A stretch of 64,000 nucleotides of DNA from Cenococcum geophilum 1.58 (taxonomy: Eukaryota > Ascomycota > Dothideomycetes > Gloniales > Gloniaceae): contig KV748229.1 of the NCBI GenBank assembly GCA_001692895.1, positions 1,115,112 through 1,179,111 on the forward strand, written 5' to 3'. The notes under the pieces were generated by a model, which saw only the letters and a list, made by a program, of their open reading frames with translations, had not been told where the DNA came from and did no database searches. Shown here piece by piece: positions 22,890 through 35,486 of the stretch. The translations under genes and the position numbers were made by a program. How positions within the stretch are numbered: the first letter of the stretch is position 1; each line of letters starts with the position of its first letter.

Positions 22890-25880
22890 TTATAATATAT
22901 CCACTATTGTAATGCAATATATTCTAGCTACATTAATTATTAATAGGATAATTAAATATTATAGTTAGCTTTAGTGTAATATATATATAATATAAGCATC
23001 TATAGTAGTATAAAAATAACCCCTTATAAAGTATTATTTAAGGTAAAAGCAAATAACCTATAGAATGTTAAGGATATTATTCCTAAAAAGGAGGCACTAG
23101 TAGCGTCCAAGAGAATTAAGTAAATAAGAATTCGTAGAGAAGAACTTAAAAAGTACTTACTAGACGCCCAAGCTATATAAAAAAGGTACTATAATAAAAA
23201 ATATATACTAAAAGAATTTAAGATAGGAGACAAAGTCTTATTATTTATAAAAAATATCTAAATAAAATGTATTAAGAAGAAGCTAAATTACCAGTAGCTC
23301 GGACCCTTTAAAATAGTTAGGAAAACTAAAGGAAATTAAGCCTATAAATTAGAATTGCCAAAATTATATCTAATATATCCTATATTTTATATTTCCTTAC
23401 TAAAGCTATACTGGAGAAAAGATAGTATAGAACTACTACCCCCTAGCGAAATTAATAGGGAACTAGAATAGAATATAGAAGATATTCTAGACTAAAAATA
23501 GCGCTAAAAGAAGCGCAAATTTTTAATCCGTTAGGAAGGATACTCTTAGGCGTATAACAGTTAGAAACTTAAAAGGCACCTTTAGCTAGGATATAATATA
23601 GTAATTAAAACTTTCCTAAGAACTAAAAGTAAAGATTTAGTAATAGTTCCGGATATACTATAAATAAGATAATAGAAAAGACCCTATAAATTAAAACTAT
23701 AAGGTTAAGCATAGGTATTAAAAACGGAAATATTTTATTATTATAATAGGGATCTTAGAACCCTATAAGGGAAAGCCTATAAGATTTATAGAAGAACGAC
23801 TAGAGATACTATTTAAAGAAGACGCTATTTAAGAATAAGTAGTAGTAATATAAGAAGAGGTTTTAGGGATTTAGAAAGACCACTGGAGATATATAGTAGA
23901 GTTAATAGTACAAAGAGGAGTAAAAAAACAGCCTATAAAGAATTAAAATTTTTAAGAAATTATAAAGCACCTATAAGAATACTACTTATTTATTATATAT
24001 GGGGATTATAATAGTGCACTACCTTTATATAAATTACTACTAAAGCTTAAAATAAAGGCATTTCTAAAGTATAAAGTTAATTCCTAATAATAGGGCATTC
24101 TAAAGGCACCTGAGAAGCACTATATAAAGCTATTCTATAAGAAAAAGGAAAGAACTAAATAATAACTTAAATACTAGTAGCAGTAATAGGAGCCTCCTCT
24201 TCTATCTTAACGTTATTATTAACGGTATTATTAGGACTTTTACTAATATTCTTCTTAGTATAACGGAAACTAGAAAGACTAATAGGGGCGGGAGACTAGT
24301 AAGGAGAATATTTATTTTAACTTTTATTACTATTCTTAGTATTTCTAAGCTTTAAATTAGTATTTAAGCAGGGATCTAAAAGCTATTAGTTAAGAAAATT
24401 AGTATAGTTTCTAAATATATTACTAAAGAAACTTACCTAGCTAGAAAGGCCCGCGTAAGAGTATAAATATTATTATTTATAAAGGTAAGCTGCTTATATA
24501 TGTGCTCTTAGACACTATATATTCGAGATTATTACATCTCTATAGTAGTAGAAACCCTTATTAAATTAAAGAGCCTATAAGGGTGGATACCTTCTATCCC
24601 TATCTATTGCTATTTAAATATAGGCGGAAATCCTAGATAGCGTAATAGAGCTTATAAGTCTTATGTGTATAGATAGTAGGGATTTAATATAATTAGTAAA
24701 ATTTAAAATAGGATAGAATGGGAAATACTAAAATATAGGTCTTTTTTCTACTACAGTAATAGGAATACTTAGATTTATTTTTACTAGGATAAAGTATCTT
24801 ATAGGTATAGAATAGGTCTAGTATAAGCGCGTAAACGTAATAACAGTAGTACTTTAGAGAAATTACTATAGAAGCAACAGAGGTAGTTTAGGGTAGCACT
24901 AAAATAATACTACTACCGGTTTAGGGACGCGTAGTATAACTATAAGCTATTATAAGAGAATACTATAGGAAGTTAGTATTATTAATAAAGATAAAATAGG
25001 GATCCTATTACTTATAGATATGTTATAAAAAGAGAATAAAGTAGTTATAAAAAAAATAGCTAGAGATATGGAAGCTAAAAGCTAAGATATAGTAAAAAAT
25101 AGTCTGCTAAAAGATAAGATAAATAGTGTTATTAATAAAAAGATATATAAGAGGCGATGGCTTATAAACTAGAAGAAAATTAAAATAAAGACATTATTAT
25201 TAGAACCTATTTTAGGTAAATAGGGATAGTAGCTAGTAGACTTATTGCATATGATAACCTCTAGATCCACTTATAATAAACTCTTATAATAAGAAAGGTA
25301 AATCTTATCTAATTTTTATTATTATTATTATTTCAGTTCTATTATAATGGCATTATAAAAAGCTATAGTAGAAGAAGAGCGGAGGAACTAAAGATAAAGT
25401 AAAGTTCTATGCTAGTAAAGAACTAGCTATAAGCCGCCTTATAGAGTACCTTTCTACTAAAAAATTTCCCTAGTAGTTTTAGCCGGAACTTTATAAAAAC
25501 TTAGTAAAGGCGAAGTCTTAGAAAACTAAGACCCTTAAAGGGGAGGTAATTGTAACGGAATCCCCTAGAAGGTATATATTAGATAAAATAGTAAGAGGTT
25601 TTATTTATATCCATTTATATTCTATCTACGTCCTAAAAAACATAGTTAGATAGGTAAGGGGTAAAGGGTTTTACTAGCGTCTTAAAAGGATTATATAGGG
25701 AGCTGGTTCTCCTCTTAAGAAGAACTAGCAATTAGTCTCTAAATAAAAGAGGTTAAAAACCATTTGTCCTTTATATGTAAAGATTATTCTACCCTAACTT
25801 ATCTTTTACTTACCTATAACTCTTATTCTATACTATTAATTAGATAATTATACGTTCCGGTCAGCCTGGCCTTTTATAGT
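22890..25880 (+). mobile_element. Gypsy B2, 3' half (integrase C-terminus, chromodomain, 3' LTR)
   Basis: Plus-strand relic of the same family as B1, truncated at its left end. It retains the integrase C-terminal text FKIGDKVLL and LGPFKIVRKTKGN near 23,220-23,330, then YISLLKLYWRKDS and chromodomain-like text to about 23,600. Beyond that is a non-pol tail (23,600-25,540) shared with bases 1-850 in inverse orientation. A purine tract (AAAGGGGAGG) precedes the LTR at 25551. Inactive. Confidence 0.75.
25551..25880 (+). repeat. 3' LTR of Gypsy B2
   Basis: Begins TGTAACGGAATC directly after a purine tract. It matches the reverse complement of 22199-22553 until about 25,878, after which the sequences diverge, so its last bases are missing or replaced. 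Confidence 0.7.
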
Positions 25881-26164
25881 AATTTAGTTAAATAAGACGA
25901 TTATTATTTTAGGCTACCATTAAGGGGGCTATTAGGTATAGCAACGTCCTTATAAGGCCTATATACGCAGCTATATATAAAAATAATAAAAATAATAGAA
26001 GAGGTACTCTAAGTTTATGTTTTAGGGTTGTTTTATATATAACTTTAAAGGCCCTTACTATATTGCTAAAAGGAGAGTATACAAACTATATTATAATAGG
26101 TGCATAAGCGGAGCACCTATTAAGTAGAAGTTTATAACGTTGTATAGAGCTTTTACTTAATTAG
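25881..26164 (+). pseudogene. Tc1/mariner transposase relic G, upstream part
   Basis: AT-rich sequence that reads on the plus strand as part of a DDE transposase (text KGPYYIAKRRVYKLYYN near 26,060). It is separated from its downstream part (32105-32545) by Gypsy D. Assignment rests mainly on the downstream part and on the shared D target site. Confidence 0.45.
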
Positions 26165-26534
26165 TATTATGGAGTAAGTATAAGCGGCGATAATATATAG
26201 CAAGGTAGATATTATTAAGCTATATACATAAACTATATAAGGAGGTTAAGACGTTATATAAGGAAAGAAGGTAGGAAAACAGGAAGAAAGGGTATATATT
26301 GTGGACTTAGTTGCTTAGTTAATATACATACAAAGTAGAATAGGATTTAGGTGGTAGTCCTAGTAGAACTTAATAGGATTTAGTAGAAATTAGTAGAATA
26401 TAGCATAATACGGTAAGTTACTATTAGATTGCTATAGATTGCTATTAAATTGCCGTCTTATAGTTGGTCTTTAGTTACTAAGTTAGTAAAAATAGGTAGA
26501 TATATATAAGGTATTATAGGGGTGTCCTATAATA
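26165..26534 (-). repeat. 3' LTR of Gypsy D
   Basis: 370 bp, direct copy of 31736-32104. It differs by RIP-type changes and by about 20-bp indels, including copy number of a TTTAGTAGAA-like decamer. Confidence 0.88.
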
Positions 26535-29500
26535 GTACCCCCTCTTTAAACTTAAGCTTTTGTAAAATAGGGCTATAGTAGTTCTAAGTAAAGTTTATAA
26601 AAGTCTTTTACGGCTTATATAAGTCCTATAGAGTTAATAGGTTCCTATAAGGGCTTAGTAAAGCCTCTTTATTTTATAAGATATATATATTAGTATTTCC
26701 GTTTATTATACTTAATACTATTAATTTTTTTAATAAAGTACTCGTTCTTACTATCTACTTTAACTAGTAGGGAAGGGTCTTATATTTATTTAGGTAGGGC
26801 GTTTAATATAGAAGTAGTAGGGTAAAGGACTAATATATAAAATATAGGGTAGATTTTAACCGTATTAGGGAGCTTTAGTTAGTAGGCGTAAGAGGAGATA
26901 ACCTTCTTAACCTTATAAGGGCTAGTGTTCTTTTAGCTAAGCTTTTTAGCAGGTTATTTTATATTTAGATTTCTTATATTTAGCTAGACAAAGTTACTAA
27001 TTTAGTAGGCTAGTACTAGGATTTATTTCTTATTTACTACGGCTTTATAAACAGATTAAGCCTATATTATTTTATTAGTAAGGAACTATTATAGTTCCTC
27101 CATTTTTTTTATAAATTTATTTACTTCTATAACTTATAAGGCGTAATAAGTAGGGTAAGGAATATTACTAAAGGCTTTAAAACCTATTTATAAATACTAG
27201 CTATAGTTAGCTAGGAACAGGAAGACCTTTATAGTTTCTAAGATAGAATTATTTATAGTAAACTTAATAAATATAAGCTAGTTAATCTAGTTATCTTATA
27301 AGTATAACGTATATATCCGAATATACTATTCTATTATAGCATTTATACGTTTTATTTAGCTATCTATTTTTAGGTAGTATACTATAGATAATAGTACTTT
27401 AATATAGAGTTANGTAGTTAGTTNTTTNTNNAATNNNGAGATAAACTNGCTNCCTNTATNNGANATAATTNTTTTNGGGAGTCNNTAGAGTTTCTATACG
27501 TAATTTAGGAATAGTTAGGCAACGGTAGGTGTTAATATATTAGGGCAGGCAATTAAGTGTCTTATTTTAGATAGTCGGTCTATAACTATTATAATATTTA
27601 TGCAGCCCTTACTTATAGAGAGGTTAATAATAAAGTTAATTAAGGCGTCCTTTTATCTTTAGTTTAGAATAGGCAGTGGCTTTAAAAGGCCGTTATACGT
27701 CTTATATAATGCTTTGGCTTATTAGTAAATATAGCAGCTAGAGGCGTACCTTTATATTATATTATATATATTTAGCTAATAGTATTCTCATTAAAGTAGT
27801 TCTAGGGGTTTTCCTTAGCCTAAGTGGCTGGCTACTAGTAGATTATATATATGTTTAAGGAGCTTAAGCTTAAGTTTATTATAATTAGGGATAACTAGAC
27901 GGTTCTGGTAATATAAGCGGTTTTCGCGAGCTTTATATTTACTTAGAGAGATCTTCTTAAAGCGTCTAACGCCGTTATAGATTAGCTTAAGCGTTTTTTT
28001 AGATAAACTCGTTATTTAAGTATTTATTAATTAGTTATTTTAAGGATGTATACCATAAGGTCTTTAGTAGGAGAGTTAAATAGTTTAGGATAAAGTAGGG
28101 TCTAGTTTTAGTAAAAGTGCGCTTCTTTTAGTGCTAGCGCGTCTTATAAACGTCAGGTTAGAGTATTAGGCTTCTAACCTTAAACGCCTAAATTGTATAT
28201 AATTAAGAATTAAAAACGAGATAGATATTCTAACTAGCGGGCCTAATAATAGCTTAGCTATTTTATAGTTATAAAGTACTATAGATTCTTATAGTTATTA
28301 AGGACCTTAATTAGAAATCCAGCGCCTTCTAGTTTAGGTCACTATTACCTAAAATATCTAATAATAGCCAGTAACTCCTTATTATAGATTTTATAGTTAT
28401 ATTTAGCTAGGCTTAATTATTTTAAGTATTATACTATAGGGTATAATACTTTATCTTCGTTATACTAAGACAGAATACCTTTAGTAATATAGTTGGATAA
28501 GTTAGCTTCTATAACACTTATTTAGTTTAGGTTAAAGTATTAGAGTATAAGTATGGTAGTAAATATAACCTTTAGATAATTAAAGGCCTTCTTATATTCC
28601 TTATTAAAGATAAAGGCTTTATCCTTTTAGGTTAGAGCTATAAGGGGTAAAACTAAGGCGGAGAAGTTATTAATAAACCGTTAGTAGAAATTGGTAAATC
28701 CTATCAAGGCTTTTATATCCTTAATTTTCTTAGGTTCTTACTAGCTTATAATTACTTTAACTTTTTTAGGTCTATTTATATGCTATTTATAGAAATAAGA
28801 AGCCTAAGGTATAGAACTTCCGTTTTATAAAATTTGTATTTATTTATATTTAATTATAGACTAGCTCTTTATAGGGCTTATAAAATAAAATTAACGTATT
28901 TCCGGTGTTTAGTTAGGTTATTACTATATATTAGGATGTCGTTAATATAAGTAGTATAGAATATATCTAGATAAGGATATAGGGTATTATTTATATAATG
29001 CTAAAACGAGCTTAGAGCGTTTATAAGGCTAAAGGGTATTACTAAGTACTTAAATAATCTATATTAGGTACGAAATATAGTAAGCTATTTATCTCCTTTT
29101 ATAATATAGAGGCGGTTAAATACAGAGATAATATTAAGCTTTATATAGAAGCGAGCCTTACTTAGTTAGTTTAGCGTCTCTTATATTAGCGGGATTAGAT
29201 ATTAGTTCTTAATGGTAATAGCGTTAAAAGCTTAGTAGTCTATATAAAAGCGTAGTCTGCTACCTAGTTTCTTAACAAAGATTACTAGTACGGCTATAGG
29301 TAAAGAGCTTACTCTAATAAATCCTTTACTTAGGTTCTTATCTAGATACTTCTATAGTATTTAGAGTTTATTTTAGGATATCCCATATAAGGGTTTAAAT
29401 TTAGGCTGCTTTCCTTCTTTAAGTATAATCTTATAGTTATATAATTAGTATTCCAGTAGCTTATTAGCTTCCTTTTATAAAAATACTTTTAGACGGTTAT

Positions 29501-31735
29501 AGTACTTTACTAGTACCTTTATAGCAGGGTTAGTGTACTTTTTTAGTGCTAAGGCCTTCTTAATATTAGCTATAGTGATAGCAAAGATTGTATATTTGGG
29601 TTTCTTGGCGAGTTGCGCTAGCAAAGAAGCTCTAATTATATGGATATCTAGGGCGTTAAGCGGGCTTTAGTTGTTTATAGTTTCTTATATAGTTTCTTAC
29701 TTAATTTTAGGTTCGGTATTAAGTATAGAGTTAGTATTAGATTTAGGTTTAGGTTCTTTAAGTATTCTTTTTATTATAGAGTATTAGTTCTTCTAGTAGT
29801 TTTATATATTAAGCTTAAGCTTCTACTTAGTTTAGGGTGGTGTAGTACTTAGGGTCTGTTTATAGGGTTTAGTAGAATTTTTAGATCCTTAGTAGATATT
29901 GGTGGAAATCTTATGTTAGTAGAATTCGGTAGAATTCCTAGGTTAGTAAAATCTGGTAGATTTCTTAGGCGCTAGGTAGATATTAGTAGAAATCTTAAGC
30001 TAATAGATTTTAGTAGATTTTCTAGATTTTAGTTTAGGGTTAGGACGGTATATTATAAGGCACTTTCTGCTTATAACGGGAGGCGGTAAATAAAAGCTTA
30101 AGATTGTCCTAATTAATGGTTACCTTATATAGCTTTATTTAGGGTTATTTAAAAATTACTAGGTAACCTAAGGTAGTAATAAAGAGCTTAATTAGTTCTT
30201 TATAGTTTAGGTATTAAAGTCTTAGGTATATTATATAGGTAATTTAGCCTAAGACCATGCGTTTACTATTAAATATAAATATATTAATATGCTAGTTAAG
30301 GCGGGTTAGGGTAAAACTATTATTATACGCAAAGATTTTATTAATAAATCCTATGCTACTAGCTCCTATATTAATTAGGACTTAAGTATTAGCCTATTAA
30401 TTGTTTTACTAAAGATAATAGTTAATGGTTATATTATAATCTTAAGAGTTAGAGTTTGTAATATCTAAAGTATTTAATAAGATCCTAAGGTAGAGCCGTT
30501 TTAGAGAGCGACTTAACTCTAGGACGTGCCTTTTAGTAGCGAGTAGGAAGGGGTTCCTATAGAACATCGATTGTAGCTTCGCCCTTATAAGTAGTGCTTA
30601 CTAAATATAAGGCTGAAACTAGGTAAAGATTAGGGGCAGTAACTAGAAGATTAATACGATAAACGGTTACTAGTATTAGCTATTTATAAATTATATTTAG
30701 GTATAGGGATAGAGCAGTAGTTAGAGAAGTAGGAGTTACTTTTATATTTAAAGTAGAGGCCTAGCTTAATACGTTATTCTTATTTAAAGGACCCTAGTGG
30801 GGCGTATCCTAAGGTCCTAGTGTTAATATCTATAGTATTAGGGTGCTTAAACTAAGATAACCCAGTAGACGTTTATAGGGCTATTAAATTATATTAAGGA
30901 GCGTGTTTTAGTATTAGGCGTAGTATATTATTATACCGTTTATTAATAACGTTTATATAGGTATTAAGGACTCCTAGTGGGTCTACGCCTACTAAGGAGG
31001 TTTTTAGTTTAGGGCTTAAGTATTTAATAAGGCTGTTAACTAGTGTAGAGTCGTTCTAGCTAGTTTCCTTTATATAATAGTTAAATTTAGAAAAGCATAT
31101 TAGGAAACTTTTCGTTTCTTAAGCTATATAGTTTATTTTTCTCTAAATAGTAGCTTAGTAGTTTATGTTACCGTATATAGCTTTAAGAAGTATAATTAGG
31201 CTTTATATTAAGTTCGGCTAAAAAGGTTTAATAAGGTTAGCTACCTTTTCTTCTAGTTAACTTAGGGCGTAATAGAGTTAGTTAACTTTAGTTAAGTAGC
31301 GGTTAGCGTTACTAGTTAGCTTATTTTTAAGCTAGCTTAGAAATAATTAAAGCTCTTATTATTTATTAGTAAATATTAGAGGATCTAATAGTTGTTTAGA
31401 TTATTATAGTATAGTAGTTAGCTTAGGGTAAGAGACTACTATAGATTTAGGGCTTACGTTCCACGTGTTTATCTCTAGAGATAGCGTTTAGTCTTAAGGC
31501 CCTAGCGTAGGTATAGATTTCTTCTTAGAGGTCCTTAATTAATTGCTAGTGTTATGCTTTTTATTTAGCTTATTATTAATTTAAAATAGCTTAGTTCTAT
31601 ATAAGGGTGTTTATAAAAGACTTTGATATCCCTACTAATTGTTTTTAAAGTACGGATATAATATTAGCGGCCGTTATAGGAGTTTTAGGTTTATTTTGCA
31701 TATTAATAGTAGTATAGGTAGTTAACGCAATGTAG

Positions 31736-32104
31736 TGTTACGGGGTAAGTATAAGCGGCGATAATATATAGCAAGGTAGATATTATTAAGCTATATATAT
31801 AAACTATATAAGGAAAGAAGGTAGGAAAATAGAAAGAAAGGGTATATATTATAGACTTAGTTGCTTAGTTAATATATATATAGAGCAGAATAGGATTTAG
31901 GTGGTGGTCCTGGCAGAATTTAATAGGATTTAGTAGAACTTAGTAAAACTTAGTAAAACTTAGTGGAATATAGCAAAATGCGGTAGGTTGCCATTAGATT
32001 GCCCCAGATTGCTATTAAATTGCCGTCTTATAGTTGGTCTTTAGTTGCTAAGTTAGTGGAAACAGGTGGACGTGGATAAGGTGTTATAGGGGTGTCCCAT
32101 AACA
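31736..32104 (-). repeat. 5' LTR of Gypsy D
   Basis: 369 bp, direct copy of 26165-26534. It holds several copies of a decamer of the form ACTTAGTAAA. Followed by the target duplication ATTAG. Confidence 0.88.
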
Positions 32105-32990
32105 ATTAGATAGAGGTAGAATTAACTAGTAGCAATATTTAACAAATATCCTAATACTAAAACTTCTTCTATTTACCTAAAGCCTTATATACTTAAATCT
32201 AGATACAATTATATAGGAAGATAAGGCTACTTCTTATATAGTAAAGATTTACTAAACCTGCTTTAACGCCTATATGATTTAATATCTTCTGGCTAGGTAA
32301 TTCGCCTAATTTAAATATAATTAAGCCCTACTAGGGCTACTTAAAACGGGTCACTATAAAAAGGAGCCTATTTACTTCTCATATAGCTATAAAGAAGGCT
32401 TAGCTTAGAGCTTAGCAAGATCTTAAATAGTAGTAAATTTTAATAGTAGATTAAGAGGATCCTTTATTATATTTAAAAGATTATAGAACTTAAAGGGGGT
32501 AACGATTATAGAGAGGGTAGAGGAAAGGCAGCGAAGCCGAAAGCAGCTCTGTAAAGAAGCCAATTATAAGCTTCCTATAATTATTAAGGTGCTTTAAACG
32601 GGCTATAAAATATTGTATAATTACTATAGTTTACCTAACGCCTATTTATAATTCTTCCTTCTTATACAAAGCTACGAGGAAATTAAGGAAATTACTAAGG
32701 AAGAGTAGCAGAAATCAGTTAATATAATTATTCCAAATCCACGTTAAAATACTTAAGACCCTGGCTTAATTGCAGATTAATAGCTCTATAATTAAAGATG
32801 CTAAAGAAATAGTCGCAATTAGGTAAAGAGCTAGGTAGAGAGCTAGGTAGAAAGCTAAGAGCAGTAGAGGCAGTTAAGGCCTCGAAAACCTTAAAAGCCT
32901 ATAGAATATAAGGTGCGATAGAACGAGGTAAATAACGTAAATATTAAACGGTAGAACACCACGATTTGGAAGCTATATAGGTAATATATT
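32105..32990 (+). pseudogene. Tc1/mariner DDE transposase relic G, downstream part
   Basis: Plus-strand transposase remnant. At 32,287-32,350 the text FWLGNSPNLNIIKPY corresponds to the family's conserved PGNSPDLNIIEP block, with catalytic Glu changed to Lys and Asp to Asn, as RIP does. At 32,489-32,521 the family's C-terminal block reads LKGGNDYREGR. The rest, to about 32,990, is degraded AT-rich sequence with no further domain seen. Confidence 0.7.
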
Positions 32991-32999
32991 AGTATTAAA

Positions 33000-33793
33000 A
33001 GCTTCAATTAAGTTGACTGAGCTGATTTTTGGTTGGGTCTTGGCACCAAAACGACGCTTTTCCCAAAAAGGAAGGAGAAATCTCTTTTCGCGCAATCCTC
33101 CGTACAATATTGCCAATTTTCATCGGCAATTGCAGAGACAGTGTTGTATTCGCGTTTTGGCAGAGGAATAAGCAAAAGAGAGAAAGAGGAAGCGCATGTT
33201 GAGGAAACGTACGTCGAAGAAGCGTCGTCAGGCAAGTTCTGAATTTAATTCTCCCGGCCAACCAGAATATTTCTCTAGGGCAACCAATGTGGTAAAGTCT
33301 GCGAAACCTGAGGGGTTAAATCCTTTGGCGAGACAGCCCAGAGCGGCCTTTGGTGGCAACTGACCCGGTTAAACAACCAAAACGGTAAAACCTAAAAGGA
33401 AAAAGCGATTATTGTCACAACGGAGAAATTTTTCAAAAACTACTAGCTACTATCGAGCTACTAGTCCCTAGGAACAGGAAGGGGTAGGCAACTGGAACAG
33501 GGTGGTGAGTCATAGGGTGGTAGGCATCAGAAACAGAGTAAGCAAATCCGATCTTAGTCGACAATTTCTGCCTAGACATTGCGAACCTTGCAACATCTTC
33601 TATATAACCCACACCCTATTGTCTTTCAGATTACTCACGCTTCAGATACTTGAACTGTTGAACATCAGAAAACAGTAAGCTTTTCCCGGAAATATGGCAT
33701 TTGGTTGTGTTTATGAAGCTCAAACTCACTTAGGTTTCTATTGTATTGTCACCAGCACCCATATTCAACACCCTATTTGCCACTTTTATTGCT
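33000..33793. other. Graveyard-to-gene boundary and F-box upstream region
   Basis: Composition rises abruptly to normal GC near 33,005. Three short overlapping open frames at 33,004-33,261 lie on both strands and none looks conserved. A TGAGTCA site sits at 33506-33512, in a stretch (33,466-33,533) resembling the reverse complement of the Copia LTR at 34,886-34,975. A TATATAA box near 33,600 fits a promoter for the F-box gene. Confidence 0.5.
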
Positions 33794-34702
33794 ATGGCCC
33801 TATCACTTCCAGACCTTCCAGTGGAGCTTATTTACCATACACTCAACTTCATTCCGAGCGAAGAATACGCGATCATATCAGTCCGCGGGACGTGCAGAGC
33901 CCTGGCACTCAAAACCGCAGAAATCTTCGCAAGGGAATACCCCCCACCGAGTTCATGGCCCCTAACACGAAGAACTGTCTCAGCTCTTACTGGAATTTCA
34001 CAGAACAAATTTCTAAATCTAGCTTTAGAACGCGTCACACTTTTCCGATATATCAACAAATACGAAGATGGCTCGAAATGCTCGCTGCCCAAGGGGATCA
34101 ACATCAAAGAACTTGGCCAAAGCCTACAAATATTGGCGAACCTACGGTCACTTTGTCTGGCAGATTTCGACTTTGGAGGTTCCGAAAATTTTCTTGCCGA
34201 CCTGCTTGCTACGTTATCGCTTCCCTTAATAACCGACTTTGAGCTCTCAGAAATTCTCATACACGCCTGTGGCCTTCAGAAATTTATTGCTCTGAATAAG
34301 AACACCATCAAAACCGTTGTGTTTAATACACTAGACCTTTCTGCCCCAGCAGAGGGTGCTTGGTCTGGGCTCTTACGTTCCTTAACTAGGCTTAAAGATG
34401 TAAAACTCATTGACATTTGTAAGCCACTAAAATGCGGCGAGTTCGTTAGATTCGAGCCTGAGGACAGATGTGATCCTACGTTCCGGAGATACGTAGACTG
34501 GGACGGGACATATGAGTGTGACTGCGACATTTGCTTGGAATTCGCAGGTCAGAATTTGCACCGGGTCTTTGGGTTATATAGACTAGGCACGGACGCAAAG
34601 AAGGAAGATTGGACCAGAGGACTTGAACTTATGGCGGCTGGAAGTAGAACCGTTTATTTTTGGCGCAATAGTGACGCTATAAACGGAGATCCTGATCCAT
34701 AA
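33794..34702 (+). CDS. F-box domain protein 1 (hypothetical, 302 aa)
   Basis: Intronless frame. I chose the ATG at 33794 because the F-box starts at once (MALSLPDLPVELIYHTLNF). An upstream in-frame ATG at 33746 would add 16 residues. Residues 4-50 match an F-box: LPxLPxELI at the start, then hydrophobic spacing and TCRAL. F-box proteins dock on Skp1 and bring substrates to the SCF ubiquitin ligase. The rest has no catalytic motif; it has leucine-rich stretches around 115-215 and a Cys-rich segment (YECDCDICLEF) near 250. Fungal genomes hold many such lineage-specific F-box proteins, and the substrate cannot be named. It lies between two RIPed blocks but is itself free of RIP stops. Confidence 0.7.
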   Translation: MALSLPDLPVELIYHTLNFIPSEEYAIISVRGTCRALALKTAEIFAREYPPPSSWPLTRRTVSALTGISQNKFLNLALERVTLFRYINKYEDGSKCSLPKGINIKELGQSLQILANLRSLCLADFDFGGSENFLADLLATLSLPLITDFELSEILIHACGLQKFIALNKNTIKTVVFNTLDLSAPAEGAWSGLLRSLTRLKDVKLIDICKPLKCGEFVRFEPEDRCDPTFRRYVDWDGTYECDCDICLEFAGQNLHRVFGLYRLGTDAKKEDWTRGLELMAAGSRTVYFWRNSDAINGDPDP

Positions 34703-34859
34703 CTCGTAGCAATATCTTCTCTTTTACAGATTTCAGCTAGAGAATCGCCTGGTTTCGTGAATCGCAAACGTTTCTCCCAACCGCAAAGAAGACCACTCGG
34801 ACTTGGCAACCGCAGATTCAGCACCTGCATCCTCAGCCTCGTTGAGCCGAAGATGGACC

Positions 34860-35082
34860 ACCTGTCGAGGTCGGATTTTGCCGATTACCCTGTTCCTATT
34901 CCAGTTCCCTATCACCTTATGACTCACCACCCTACTGCCTATTACCCTATAACTCACACTGTTTCTGTTGCCTGTGCCCCCCTTGTTACTGACATCTTTC
35001 TCGTGTATATATAGCTTCTTTTCTTCATAGTTTGAATAGACAGAATCTTCCTTATCTTCTTCCAATCTGCAATGGATCAACA
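34860..35082 (+). repeat. 5' LTR of Copia relic F
   Basis: The right end is fixed at 35082 (GGATCAACA) by a primer-binding site that follows immediately. A TATA box (GTATATATAG) lies near 35,001, about 80 bp from the end, as in the Copia E LTR. TGACTCA is at 34920-34926. The left end, near 34,860, is a guess because no second LTR copy is present. The minus-strand open frame here (34733-35080) follows low-complexity LTR sequence and is not a gene. Confidence 0.55.
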
Positions 35083-35095
35083 GTTATAAGCCCGG
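35083..35095 (+). other. Primer-binding site of Copia F
   Basis: GTTATAAGCCCGG directly after the LTR. It equals the Copia E site apart from one G-to-A change and is complementary to the anticodon region of initiator tRNA-Met. Confidence 0.6.
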
Positions 35096-35486
35096 GTGAT
35101 TTACTGTATTGCACCAGTTTAACTAATTAATTCTACCCCTTATTAAATTGCTGTTTATTACAAAATTCTTTATTCGTCTTTATAGGCACCATTTAATATG
35201 GCTTCTTAACCTACCTAAGCTATTACTATAACGGTAATATTATTAAACCAAGCTAATTAGGATAAATAGATTAACCTTATTAGACTTTAAGCTTAAATAG
35301 AAGACGTATAGAAATATATTAACTCCTTAACTAAACGGGATTAGTTACCCTAATTACTTAAGCTAGGAATAATATTATATATAGCTCTTTCTAAAGACGA
35401 GAAGGACAAGCTTTAAATTCTCCGTAAGAGGTATAAGATAGTAAAGAAGGAATATAAGAAGTAGAAGGCAGCTTTAACCTCTCTAT

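Larger units (their letters stand above)
26165..32104 (-). mobile_element. Full-length Gypsy LTR retrotransposon D (RIPed)
   Basis: A 5.9-kb element on the minus strand, inserted in transposase relic G. LTRs are 26165-26534 and 31736-32104, originally beginning TGTTACGGGG and ending CATAACA. The perfect target duplication ATTAG is at 26160-26164 and 32105-32109. On the minus strand: gag begins MQNKPKTPITAANIIS near 31,700, protease text NIGASSIGFINK near 30,360, RT YINDILIYS near 28,930, integrase further left, and a purine tract just inside the left LTR. Scattered undetermined bases lie at 27,413-27,484. Stops make it inactive. Confidence 0.88.

Noticed and set aside
33004..33261. Three overlapping short frames on both strands
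   Set aside because: Equal open length on opposite strands, with no conserved motif or splice logic.
34733..35080. 115-codon minus-strand frame and 85-codon plus-strand frame
   Set aside because: Both cover a Copia LTR with repeated GTGAG/CTCAC units; the repetitive peptide comes from LTR low complexity.
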